Shown here: positions 26,298-34,300 of the stretch, one piece after another
How positions within the stretch are numbered: the stretch's first letter is position 1
How the letters are laid out: every line of letters begins with the position of its first letter
DNA from: Leifsonia sp. fls2-241-R2A-40a
GTDB taxonomy: Bacteria > Actinomycetota > Actinomycetes > Actinomycetales > Microbacteriaceae
NCBI RefSeq assembly: GCF_030209575.1
Contig: NZ_JARVRS010000001.1
Coordinates: 1,860,001-1,924,000 of the forward strand
DNA length: 64,000 nt
Reading direction: 5' to 3'
Program-made: the position numbers and the translations under genes
Notes under the pieces: model-generated
Seen by the model: the letters and a program-made list of their open reading frames with translations, nothing else
The model's database searches: none
What the model was told of the DNA's origin: nothing

Positions 26298-26900
26298 TCA
26301 GCCGCGGCCGTCGGGGGACTGGGCGGGGCAGTCGCCGCCCGGCTCCGTGCGCAGCTCGAAGTGCCAGGCTTCGTTCGCGTACACCTGGCACAGTCCCCAC
26401 TCGGAGCCGTACCGGTTGAGGTAGTCCATCGCGCCGGCGTCGGCGATGTCGACCGCCTCCCCGCGGACATGGGCGGAGTCGCTGCCGCGCTTCACCCACT
26501 TCTCCGCTTCCTCCTCGCTGCCGTACTCCTGCACGGCCTGAGCGAAGAGGTGCTCCTGGTAGCGCTCCGAGCGCCAGCCGTCAGCGATCGTGATGCCGGG
26601 TCCGCTGCTGTCGCCCTGCATGGCGTCCTGCGCATCCTTCAGGGCGGACAGCAGGTCGGGATCGAGCCGGCTGACCGCGGGCAGGTCGCTGTCCAAGGGG
26701 AGGGAGGAGCCGTCGGGAATGTAACCGTCGTCGTCGGTCAGGCCGGCGGCGGATTCCGTCACGGAGCCGCCCGCGCTCGCCGGCTGGGCGAGGGTGCCGC
26801 TCGGGGTGGGCGAGCACCCCGCCAGTGCGACGCTCAGGACGAGGGAGGCGGCGGCGACGGACAGGGCGACGCGGAGCGGTCGGGACGCGGTGGAGTGCAT
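26298..26900 (-). CDS. VanY-type D-alanyl-D-alanine carboxypeptidase lipoprotein
   Basis: 200 residues. A lipoprotein signal with lipobox LSVALAGC ends at about Cys29, so it is membrane-tethered outside the cell. Zn ligands of the M15B/VanY fold are visible: SDSAHVRGEAVDIAD (His and Asp) and NEAWHFEL (second His). It trims the terminal D-Ala of peptidoglycan pentapeptides. The ATG follows GGAGG with only 1 nt spacing, so initiation is weak or the real start differs slightly. No vanH/A/X neighbours, so cell-wall maturation rather than glycopeptide resistance is expected. Confidence 0.88.
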   Translation of the reverse strand: MHSTASRPLRVALSVAAASLVLSVALAGCSPTPSGTLAQPASAGGSVTESAAGLTDDDGYIPDGSSLPLDSDLPAVSRLDPDLLSALKDAQDAMQGDSSGPGITIADGWRSERYQEHLFAQAVQEYGSEEEAEKWVKRGSDSAHVRGEAVDIADAGAMDYLNRYGSEWGLCQVYANEAWHFELRTEPGGDCPAQSPDGRG

Positions 26901-26988
26901 GCCTCCACGCTCGCAGCCGCCCCGGCGGCCGCGCGTCCGCCGGGAGGCCCATCCCGGTCCTCCCTCCGAACGAGCCTCCCCGCTGCGA

Positions 26989-27043
26989 GATTTGCGCCAA
27001 TTCGTGGTTCTGGCCGGGTCAGAACCGCGAATTGGCGCAAATC
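26989..27043. repeat. 55-bp intergenic inverted repeat
   Basis: Arms 26989-27012 and 27020-27043 are 24 bp each with one mismatch (a G-U pair if transcribed), loop GCCGGGT. The arm reads GATTTGCGCCAATTCG then TGGTTCTG. It lies after the amidase stop and before the VanY gene, both on the minus strand, so it can terminate amidase transcription. It lacks a T-tract and is much longer than needed. Confidence 0.85.
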
Positions 27044-27076
27044 TTCCGAGGGAGAAGGGGAGGGGGAGGGGGCGCG

Positions 27077-28777
27077 TTACGGGAGGCGCGGGGTTCGCGG
27101 CGGCTCGGTGCGGCGGCGGCCGGTGCGCTCGAAGGCGGCGGCCAGCGCGAGCAGGGCGGTGTCGTCGTAGGCGCGCCCGGCGAACGTCAGGCCGACGGGC
27201 ATCCCGATGTCGTCCATCGTCCCCATGGGCACCGTGACCGTCGGGATGCCGAGGTGCCGCGGGACGAGGTTGCCGTTGGCGACCCAGACGCCGTTGCGCC
27301 AGCCGAGGTCGGCCGAGGCGGGGTTCACGTCCATGTCGGCCGGTCCCACGTCGGCGACCGCGGGGAACACGACCGCGTCGAGACCGAGGCCGTCCATCCA
27401 CTCCTCCAGGTCGACGCGGCGCGTCCGTTCGAGGCCGCGCACGCCGTCGGCGAGTTCGGGGATGGCGTCGAGCGTCGTGCCCGGATGCGCGCGGACCCAG
27501 CCCGGGTAGTCGGCGATGTCGTCCTCGAAACCGTCGTACCTGTCGGGCAGCGCGCCCTCCGGCTGCGGGAAGATCCGCGCTCCGTCGACGTCCGCGAGCG
27601 TATTGAGCGCAGGGTCGCCGTTGGCCGCGAGGAAGTCGTCCCACGCCCACGCCGACAGGTCGACGATCTCGCGGCGCAGGTACTCGGCCGAGACGAATCC
27701 GCGGGTCGCGATGGTGGGGGCGCCCGGCCGGTCGCCCTCGTAGTTGGACACCGCGGGGAAGTCGACCTCGACCACCGTCGCGCCCGCCGCCTCCAGGTCG
27801 CGGCGCGCCTGCTTCCAGAGCGTGACGACCGAGGCCCGCGTGTCGATGCGCCGGCCGGTCGGCCCGCCGATCCCGGGACGCTCAGCCGTGCCGGCCTCCG
27901 GGTCGGCGTTGATGTACATGCGCGGCACACCGAAGCGGCGGCCGGCGAGCGAGGCGCCCTCGGCCACGGCGGGATACGACGCCGGCCGCAACTCGGATGC
28001 CCGCGGGATGCGCACCCACGGCTGCGCGCGCCAGAAGTCGCCGCGCGTCTCGGCGTCGTCGGCGACGATCACGTCGAGGACGTCGAGCAGGTCGGCGATG
28101 GTGCGCGTGTGCGGCACCACCACATCCATCGTCGGCACCAGCGGCCAGTTGCCGCGCACCGAGATGACGCCCCGCGACGGCGTGTAGGCGCAGAGGCCGT
28201 TGTTGGATGCGGGCGCGCGCCCCGACGACCAGGTCTCCTCGCCGAGGCCGAAGGCGGCGAAACTCGCGGCGGTCGCCGTCCCGGAGCCGTTCGAGGAGCC
28301 CGACCCGAAGGCCGCGGTCAGGTAGTCGCCGTTGTAGGGGGACTCGGCACGCCCGTAGACGCCGCGCTGCATCCCGCCGTTCGCCATGGGCGGCATGTTC
28401 GTCAGGCCGAGCAGGATGGCGCCCGCCGCGCGCAGGCGCTCGATGGTGAAGGCGTCGCGCTGGGCGATCAGGCGCTCGAAAGCGGGGGACCCGGCCGCGG
28501 CGGTGAGTCCGCGGGCCAGGTAGCTGTCCTTCGCCGTGTACGGGATGCCGTCCAGCGGCCCGAGCGTCTCGCCGCGCTCGCGCCGGGCGTCGGAGGCCCG
28601 GGCCTCCGCGAGCGCCTCGGGGTTGCGCACGACGATCGCGTTGAGCCGCGGCCCGTCCGTGTCGTACGCGTCGATGCGTGCCAGGTAGGCGGTCACGAGC
28701 TCCGTGCTCGTGGTGCGGCCCGACTCCAGCGCTCGCCGCAGGTCGGCGATCGACGCCTCCACCACATCCACGGTCAT
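27077..28777 (-). CDS. Amidase-signature family hydrolase
   Basis: 566 residues from ATG 28777, overlapping the agmatine deiminase stop (ATGA). The general-base Lys is in GIPYTAKDSYL (about 81). The Gly/Ser-rich signature GSGSSNGSGTATAASFAAFG (about 158) supplies the cis-Ser, and GEETWSSGRAPAS holds the nucleophilic Ser region. This departs from the usual GGSSGGS and DTGGSIR motifs, so it belongs to a divergent branch. It hydrolyses a C-N amide bond; coupled to an agmatine deiminase it may act on N-carbamoylputrescine or another ureido/amide product, which is inference. A TetR diverges from the operon. Confidence 0.88.
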   Translation of the reverse strand: MTVDVVEASIADLRRALESGRTTSTELVTAYLARIDAYDTDGPRLNAIVVRNPEALAEARASDARRERGETLGPLDGIPYTAKDSYLARGLTAAAGSPAFERLIAQRDAFTIERLRAAGAILLGLTNMPPMANGGMQRGVYGRAESPYNGDYLTAAFGSGSSNGSGTATAASFAAFGLGEETWSSGRAPASNNGLCAYTPSRGVISVRGNWPLVPTMDVVVPHTRTIADLLDVLDVIVADDAETRGDFWRAQPWVRIPRASELRPASYPAVAEGASLAGRRFGVPRMYINADPEAGTAERPGIGGPTGRRIDTRASVVTLWKQARRDLEAAGATVVEVDFPAVSNYEGDRPGAPTIATRGFVSAEYLRREIVDLSAWAWDDFLAANGDPALNTLADVDGARIFPQPEGALPDRYDGFEDDIADYPGWVRAHPGTTLDAIPELADGVRGLERTRRVDLEEWMDGLGLDAVVFPAVADVGPADMDVNPASADLGWRNGVWVANGNLVPRHLGIPTVTVPMGTMDDIGMPVGLTFAGRAYDDTALLALAAAFERTGRRRTEPPRTPRLP

Positions 28778-29814
28778 CGGACGACCTCCACCGCCGGCTG
28801 CTGCTGCGTGATGCAGTGGATGCCGCCGCCGCGCGCGAAGATCGGCCGCGAATCCACCATGTTCACGGTGCGCCCGGGATACGCGGCCTCGAGGATCTCG
28901 GTCGCCTCGGCGTCGGCGCGCTCCTCGCCGAAGCCGCACGCCACGATGCCGTCGTTGACGACGAGGTGGTTGACGTAGCTCCAGTCGACGAAGCCCTCCT
29001 CGTCGCGCAGGGTCGCGGGAGCGGGCAGGTCGACGATGTCCCACGCGCGCCCGGCGGCGTCGGTGGTGCCGGACAGCATCACCCGCAGTTCGCGGGAGAC
29101 CTCGAAGTCGGGGTGCTCCGGGTCGCGCTGCGTGTGCAGCAGGATCGTGCCCGGCGACGGGATGGTCGCCACGATGTCGACGTGCCCGTTCGTTCCGAAG
29201 TCGTCGTAGTCCCGGGTCAGCCCGCGCGGCAGCCAGATCGCGTGGGTCGCGCCGATCGTGCGGGCGAGCTCCGCTTCGACACGCGCCTTGTCGGCGTAGC
29301 GATTGCGGCGCGGGTCGAGCTGGACGGTCTCGGTCAGCAGGACCGTGCCTTCGCCATCCACGTGGATGCCGCCGCCTTCGTTGACGAGCAGCGAGCTGAT
29401 CAGCTCGGCGCCGGTCCGCTCGGCCACGAAGCGTGCGATCTCGGCGGACTTCCGCCACTCGGCCCACTCGGGGTCGCCCCAGCCGTTGAAGGTCCAGTCC
29501 ACCGCTCCGAGCACCCCCGGCCGTTCGTCGTCGACGACGAAGGTGGGGCCGAAGTCGCGCATCCAGAACTCGTCGAGGGGCGCCTCCACCTGTTCGACGT
29601 GTGCGCCGAGCATGCGGCGGGCGCGGTCGCGCTCGCTCGGGTCGACGACCATCGTGACCGGCTCGTACTCGGCGACGGCGTGGGCGACGGCGGTCCAGGA
29701 GGCGTAGGCCTCCTCGGCGGAGGCGGCGTCGTCGCCGAGGGTGATCCCCTCGCGCGGGAACGCCATCCAGGTGCGCTCGTGGCGTGCGGTCTCAGCGGGC
29801 ATGCGCCAGGTCAT
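28774..29814 (-). CDS. Agmatine deiminase / peptidyl-arginine deiminase-family enzyme
   Basis: 346 residues from ATG 29814 with GGAGGA upstream; the frame is open to 29859 but that would swallow the operator. The guanidine-modifying fold is recognised by EFWMRDFGPTFVV (substrate Asp), EGGGIHVDGEGT and the catalytic Cys in FARGGGIHCITQQQP (about 333). Agmatine deiminases convert agmatine to N-carbamoylputrescine plus ammonia. Partnered by overlap with an amidase-signature hydrolase and by a divergent TetR, it looks like a small inducible guanidine/amine catabolic operon. Confidence 0.9.
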   Translation of the reverse strand: MTWRMPAETARHERTWMAFPREGITLGDDAASAEEAYASWTAVAHAVAEYEPVTMVVDPSERDRARRMLGAHVEQVEAPLDEFWMRDFGPTFVVDDERPGVLGAVDWTFNGWGDPEWAEWRKSAEIARFVAERTGAELISSLLVNEGGGIHVDGEGTVLLTETVQLDPRRNRYADKARVEAELARTIGATHAIWLPRGLTRDYDDFGTNGHVDIVATIPSPGTILLHTQRDPEHPDFEVSRELRVMLSGTTDAAGRAWDIVDLPAPATLRDEEGFVDWSYVNHLVVNDGIVACGFGEERADAEATEILEAAYPGRTVNMVDSRPIFARGGGIHCITQQQPAVEVVR

Positions 29815-29843
29815 CGGTGTCCTCCGCGGTTCGGCGACGATTG

Positions 29844-29859
29844 TTGATCGAGTGATCAA
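29844..29859. promoter_or_regulatory. Candidate TetR operator between deiminase operon and TetR gene
   Basis: TTGATC-GAGT-GATCAA, perfect 6-bp arms, in the 79-bp divergent gap. TATACT at 29879-29884 is a likely -10 for the TetR gene. Confidence 0.6.
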
Positions 29860-29893
29860 TACGTGAGGCGAAGGTACCTATACTGGGCGGACG

Positions 29894-30514
29894 ATGTCAA
29901 GAGCAGCCCGTCGCCCACCCGCGGAACGCCGTGCCGAATTGGCGGCGGCGGCGCGCGATCTGGCGCTCGCCGACGGGCTCGCCGCCGTCACTCTGCGCGG
30001 GGTCGCCGCCCGCGCGAGTGTCGCTCCCGCGCTCGTCGCGCACTACCATCCGGCGATGGATGAGCTGGTCGCGTCCGCGTTCACCTCCGTCGTCGCGGCG
30101 GAACTGGAGGAGGTCCGCGGGCTCCTGCAGGCGGTCCCGGACCCGACCGACCGGCTCGCCGTGCTGCTGCGGACCCTCCTGGAGGGAGCCCGGGACGACG
30201 TGACCCTGGTCTGGGTGGAGGCCTGGGCGCTGGGGCGCCGCAACGAAGCGCTCGCGGCCGCGGTGCGCGACCAGATGGATGCGTGGCAGGCGCTCATCCT
30301 CTCGGTGGTCGAGGCGGGGGTGGCGGCCGGCGCCTTCCACGCCGACGACGCCGCGCAGACCGCCTGGCAGCTGCTCGGCATGATCGACGGCCTCAACGCG
30401 CAGGCGCTGGTGCGCTGGGGCGCGGGCGGCGACCGCGGGCCGGTCCTGGTGCGGGCGGTCGAAGGGATGCTGGGGCTGCGGCGCGGGACGCTGCGGCTCG
30501 CCGCCGAGACGTGA
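29894..30514 (+). CDS. TetR-family transcriptional regulator
   Basis: 206 residues from ATG 29894, just after TATACT, so the leader is at most a few nt. The N-terminal HTH (AAARDLALADGLAAVTLRGV then AARASVAPALVAHYHPAMDE) is typical. The rest is an all-helical ligand-binding domain with the VWVEAWALGRRNEALAAAV segment seen in BetI-like regulators of choline/amine metabolism. It diverges from the agmatine deiminase/amidase operon and probably represses it, the inducer being the amine substrate or product. Confidence 0.9.
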   Translation: MSRAARRPPAERRAELAAAARDLALADGLAAVTLRGVAARASVAPALVAHYHPAMDELVASAFTSVVAAELEEVRGLLQAVPDPTDRLAVLLRTLLEGARDDVTLVWVEAWALGRRNEALAAAVRDQMDAWQALILSVVEAGVAAGAFHADDAAQTAWQLLGMIDGLNAQALVRWGAGGDRGPVLVRAVEGMLGLRRGTLRLAAET

Positions 30515-30529
30515 GTGGACGCGGGCGCG

Positions 30530-31582
30530 TCAGCTGATCCAGGCGAGCAGCTCGGCGCGGAACTCGTCCGGCTTCTCGATGTGGGCGGAGTGGCCGCAGT
30601 CCTCGAAGACGACCTCGCGGGTCGTCCCGCCGGCCTCGGCGTAACGCCGCAGCACGTCCCGGGTCTGCGCGAGCATGGGCTGCGGCGGTGCCACCTCCTC
30701 GCCGGGCCAGCCGGGGATCACGCCGGCCGCGCCGAGCTGGTTGAGGTCGAAGAAGGACGCGTCGCCGACGATCGCGTCGACCGCGCCGTGGATCCAGAGG
30801 ATCGGCGGCTTGGCAGCCGCCTCCACGATGCCCGACGTGTCGAAGTGGGTCGGCGCCAGCGTGTTCAGCACGCCCCGGGTGCCGGGGCCGAAGCCGGGCC
30901 ACTGGTCGGAGGGGCCCGCGTCGCCGGGGTAGTTGTCGGGACCGGTCGCGGTGGACAGCATCGACTCCACCCAGAGGTCCTCGTATTCGGAGACGAAGCC
31001 GGGGGCGACGTACGAGGAGCGATAGACCGCTCGCGGAGAGGTCGGGGAGTCCTCGCCGGTGTCGCCCGCCTCGAGCCGGACCACGAAGTCGGGGTTGGCG
31101 CCGCCGCCGCCGGTGCCCGACGCATCCGCGTTGAGGAGCCTGCCGTCGGCCGCCGTGCCTCCGAAGCCGTAGGGGGAGACCGGGGAGACGAGGGTCAGGC
31201 TGGAGACCAGGTCCGGCCGGTCGAGGAGCAGCTGCATGACCACGCCGCCGCCGAGACTCCAGCCGACGATGTGGGATGCGCCGAGCGCCAGCTCGTCGGC
31301 GACGGACGCGACATCGTCGGAGAAGTCGCGGACGCCGCGCGACGCGTCCACCGGCAGCGTCTCGCTGTCGCCGAAACCGCGCAGGTCGACGGCGAGGGCG
31401 CGGATCCCGCCCGGCAGCGCGAGCATGAGCGGCTGCCAGAACAGGGACGACGACACGTTGCCGTGCACGAACAGGACGGTGCGCGTCGGCTCGCCCTCGG
31501 CCGGCCGCTCGAGCACATTGGCGGTGTAGCGGGAGGTGCGGACGGTGCGGGCGTCGATGCCGGGCAGCAGCGTTCCACTCAT
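30530..31582 (-). CDS. Alpha/beta hydrolase
   Basis: 350 residues, ATG 31582 overlapping the previous stop (ATGA). Oxyanion segment LFVHGNVSSSLFW, nucleophile elbow IVGWSLGGGVVMQ (about 112), acid in IHGAVDAIVGD (about 275) and His in EDCGHSAHIEKP. It is longer than usual, with an inserted Gly-rich lid (DASGTGGGGANPDFVV). It is the third gene of an operon with a 3-hydroxybutyrate-dehydrogenase-like SDR and another hydrolase, which suggests ester or polyhydroxyalkanoate-oligomer breakdown. Substrate unproven. Confidence 0.85.
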   Translation of the reverse strand: MSGTLLPGIDARTVRTSRYTANVLERPAEGEPTRTVLFVHGNVSSSLFWQPLMLALPGGIRALAVDLRGFGDSETLPVDASRGVRDFSDDVASVADELALGASHIVGWSLGGGVVMQLLLDRPDLVSSLTLVSPVSPYGFGGTAADGRLLNADASGTGGGGANPDFVVRLEAGDTGEDSPTSPRAVYRSSYVAPGFVSEYEDLWVESMLSTATGPDNYPGDAGPSDQWPGFGPGTRGVLNTLAPTHFDTSGIVEAAAKPPILWIHGAVDAIVGDASFFDLNQLGAAGVIPGWPGEEVAPPQPMLAQTRDVLRRYAEAGGTTREVVFEDCGHSAHIEKPDEFRAELLAWIS

Positions 31583-32478
31583 GACGGTGTCTCCTTCGGG
31601 TCGAGCAGGGGGAGGAACTGACGCAGGCCCGCGTCGGTCATGACGATCGTGTAGTGGTTCACGTCGTGCGCTTCGTGCACGCGCATCGTGGGAATCCGCG
31701 GTGCCCACTCCGCGACCACCGACGGTTCGTAGAGCGGGGCCGCGTCGAGCAGCCCGCGGGGTGCCCGGATGAAGTCGATCGGAAGGCGCAGCGCTTCGAG
31801 CTCCTCGGCGTAGCCGGCAGAGCCGTCCAGTTCCAGCGCGTTGACCGACACGGCGTCCGGGTCGGCGCTCGACCGCAGCTCGGGCTCCTCGCCGACGAGG
31901 TCGTAGGCCACATAATCGGCGATCGCGTCATCCCACCACGGGCCGATCGCGGGGTGCCGTCTCCAGAACGCGACGTACTCCTCCGGCGACGCGAACCGCA
32001 TCCCCAGGCGCTGCAGTGACGGGCCGAGCACCACGGCCGGCACGTCTTCGGGCGCGACGCCCGCGGGGGCGGCGACGGGGAGGCCGCCGTCGACGAGCAC
32101 CAGCCGCTCGACACGGTCGGGATGCCGCTCGGCCAGTCGCACCGCGACGAAGCCGCCCATCGAGTGCCCGGCCACGACCGCCCGTTCGACGCCCAGCGCG
32201 TCGAGGACGCGCGCCAGGTCGTCGGCGTGCTGCTCCAGCCCGAAGGGGGCGGGAAGCCCGGAGCTGCGACCGCGACCGCGGAGGTCGGGAGCGATGACGC
32301 GCGTGCCGGACAGCGCCTCCGCCGCCAGCAGCCACGCCCGATGGCTGGCGGTGATGCCGTGCACGGCGAGGATCGGCGTGCCGGCGGCATCGGGGCCCCA
32401 CACCCCGACCGCGAGCTCACCGCCGTCGACCGGCACCGCCGCGCGCGCGTACGGAGCCGGGGCGGTGCCCGCCGTCAC
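31579..32478 (-). CDS. Alpha/beta hydrolase
   Basis: 299 residues from GTG 32478, which overlaps the SDR stop by 4 bp (GTGA) and has TGGAG upstream; ATG 32490 is an alternative. The pattern LAVHGITASHRAWLLAAEAL, PDLRGRGRSSG, nucleophile VVAGHSMGGFVAVRL (about 105) and His in HDVNHYTIV is that of small-molecule esterases and C-C hydrolases. It sits between the SDR and a second hydrolase with overlaps on both sides, so the three products are made together. Confidence 0.85.
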   Translation of the reverse strand: MTAGTAPAPYARAAVPVDGGELAVGVWGPDAAGTPILAVHGITASHRAWLLAAEALSGTRVIAPDLRGRGRSSGLPAPFGLEQHADDLARVLDALGVERAVVAGHSMGGFVAVRLAERHPDRVERLVLVDGGLPVAAPAGVAPEDVPAVVLGPSLQRLGMRFASPEEYVAFWRRHPAIGPWWDDAIADYVAYDLVGEEPELRSSADPDAVSVNALELDGSAGYAEELEALRLPIDFIRAPRGLLDAAPLYEPSVVAEWAPRIPTMRVHEAHDVNHYTIVMTDAGLRQFLPLLDPKETPS

Positions 32479-33221
32479 CGCGCGCTCCATCCGCCGTCCA
32501 TCGTGTAGCTCGCGCCCGTCACCATCCCGGCGTCGTCGCCGGCGAGCCACAGAGCCAGGCTGGCGACCTCGGTCGGCTCGACCAGCCGTTTGATCGACGC
32601 CTCGGTCAGCATCACCTTCTCGACCACCTCGTCCTCTGGGATGCCGTGGAGCCGCGCCTGGTCGGCAATCTGCTTCTCGACCAGCGGAGTCCGCACGTAG
32701 CCCGGGTTGATGCAGTTCGAGGTCACACCGTGCGCGCCGCCTTCGAGCGCCGTCGTCTTGGAGAGTCCCTCGAGGGCGTGCTTGGCCGTGACGTACGCCG
32801 ACTTGAACTCGGAGGCGCGCAGTCCGTGGACGCTGGAGATGTTGACGATCCGGCCGAACCCCCGGTCGTACATGCCGGGAAGCGCGGCACGGATGAGGAG
32901 GAACGGCGCCTCCACCATGATCCGCAGCATGAGCGAGAAGGTCTCCGGCTCGAAATCCGGGATGGGCCGGACGTGCTGGATGCCCGCATTGTTGACGAGG
33001 ATGTCCGTCTCCACCGACACTTCGGCCAGCTCCGCGGTGCGGGACAGGTCGACCTCCCAGGCCGTGCCGCCCAGGCGCTCGGCCACCGAGCGGGCGGCGT
33101 CACCGTTCAGATCGGCGATGGTGACGCGCGCGCCCGCCGCAGCGAACGCTTCGGCGCAGGCCAGGCCGATTCCGCTCGCGCCGCCGGTCACCAGGGCGCG
33201 CTTCCCGCTGAGATCGGTCAT
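32475..33221 (-). CDS. 3-hydroxybutyrate dehydrogenase-like SDR
   Basis: 248 residues. TGGASGIG (12-19), NNAGIQHV (about 83), INISSVHG with catalytic Ser and AYVTAKHALEGL with Tyr and Lys. The blocks IQHVRPIPDF, NCINPGYVRTPLVEKQI and AGDDAGMVTGASYTMDGGW match D-3-hydroxybutyrate dehydrogenases, which interconvert 3-hydroxybutyrate and acetoacetate with NAD. GGAGG precedes the ATG. First gene of an operon with two overlapping alpha/beta hydrolases. Confidence 0.87.
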   Translation of the reverse strand: MTDLSGKRALVTGGASGIGLACAEAFAAAGARVTIADLNGDAARSVAERLGGTAWEVDLSRTAELAEVSVETDILVNNAGIQHVRPIPDFEPETFSLMLRIMVEAPFLLIRAALPGMYDRGFGRIVNISSVHGLRASEFKSAYVTAKHALEGLSKTTALEGGAHGVTSNCINPGYVRTPLVEKQIADQARLHGIPEDEVVEKVMLTEASIKRLVEPTEVASLALWLAGDDAGMVTGASYTMDGGWSAR

Positions 33222-33301
33222 CGTCGACGCTCCTCCCGCCGGGCCAGCGGCCCTCGCCGAACTCTAACGCCGGGCGCCGGGCCCGCGGAAGGGCACCACG
33301 G

Positions 33302-34282
33302 TCATTCGTAGACGAGGCCGATGCGCTCGCGGATGGTGTCGAGCGTGCCCATGATCGCGACCGACTCCGACAGCGGAAGCCGCACATCCTCTCCGCCGCC
33401 CGCCGCGATGAGGTTCTCGATCGCGCGCGCCTGGTACTGCATCCCCCGCCCGTCGATCCGCGACTCGTAGGTCTCGATGACCCGGCCCTTCGGGTCGACC
33501 ACACGGAAGGACGTCGGCGCGTAGAAGGTGGCGTCGAGTTCGACCCGCGCGTCCGTGCCGACGATCGTGGCGCTGTTGTCGCCGGCGGCGTCGAGTTCGG
33601 TGGTCAGCGCGGCCTGCGCGCCGCTGTCGTAGCCGAGGAGGATGGACGTCTGCCGGTCCACGCCGGTGGCCGTCGGCGTCGAGAGGGCGAGCACCTCGTT
33701 GGGGGTGCCGAGCACATCCCACGCGAACGACACCGGGTAGATGCCGAGGTCGAGGAGTGCGCCGCCGCCGAGGGCGGGGTCGAGCATCCGCCCGGCCGGG
33801 TCCGGGTTGGTCAGCTGGACGTGGTGGGCGACGACCGAGCGCAGCTCGCCCAGCGTGCCGTCGCTGATGATCTCCTCCAGGCGCAGCATGTGCGGGAGCC
33901 AGCGCGTCCACATCGCCTCCAGCGCGACGAGCCCTGCCGCGTGCGCGGCGTCCGCGATCTGCTGCGCCTCCCGCTGGTTCATGGTGAACGGCTTCTCGAC
34001 GAGCACGTGCTTGCCGGCCGCCAGCGCGAGCAGGGCGTTGGGGGCGTGCTGGGGATGCGGCGTCGCCACGTAGATCACGTCGATCTCGGGGTCGGCGACC
34101 AGCTCCTCGTAGCTGCCGTGGGATCGCGGCAGTCCGTGAGCCGCGGCGAAGCGCGCCGCGGACTCGGACGTCCGCGACCCGACCGCGGCGACGGTGTGGC
34201 CGTCGAGCTGGAGGTCGCGTGTCATCGCGGCGGCGATGCCGCCGGTCCCGAGGATGCCCCACACGGGCGAAGAGGTCGTCAT
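33302..34282 (-). CDS. Gfo/Idh/MocA-family oxidoreductase
   Basis: 326 residues; ATG 34282 sits 6 bp after TACGAT (minus strand), consistent with a leaderless message. Rossmann motif GILGTGGIAAAMTRDL at the start, the DVIYVATPHPQHAPNA segment, and the family EKPFTMNQREA (Lys about 97). These enzymes oxidise or reduce sugars, inositols or dihydrodiols with NAD(P). The MWTRWLPHMLRLEEI stretch resembles the dihydrodiol-dehydrogenase-like subgroup. No sugar transporter is adjacent, so the substrate stays open. Confidence 0.88.
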   Translation of the reverse strand: MTTSSPVWGILGTGGIAAAMTRDLQLDGHTVAAVGSRTSESAARFAAAHGLPRSHGSYEELVADPEIDVIYVATPHPQHAPNALLALAAGKHVLVEKPFTMNQREAQQIADAAHAAGLVALEAMWTRWLPHMLRLEEIISDGTLGELRSVVAHHVQLTNPDPAGRMLDPALGGGALLDLGIYPVSFAWDVLGTPNEVLALSTPTATGVDRQTSILLGYDSGAQAALTTELDAAGDNSATIVGTDARVELDATFYAPTSFRVVDPKGRVIETYESRIDGRGMQYQARAIENLIAAGGGEDVRLPLSESVAIMGTLDTIRERIGLVYE

Positions 34283-34300
34283 GCGGTCATCGTAGCGACG

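Noticed and set aside
26901-27076. Gene or small RNA inside the region with the 55-bp inverted repeat
   Set aside because: No frame, no promoter motif oriented at the repeat; better read as a gene-end element.
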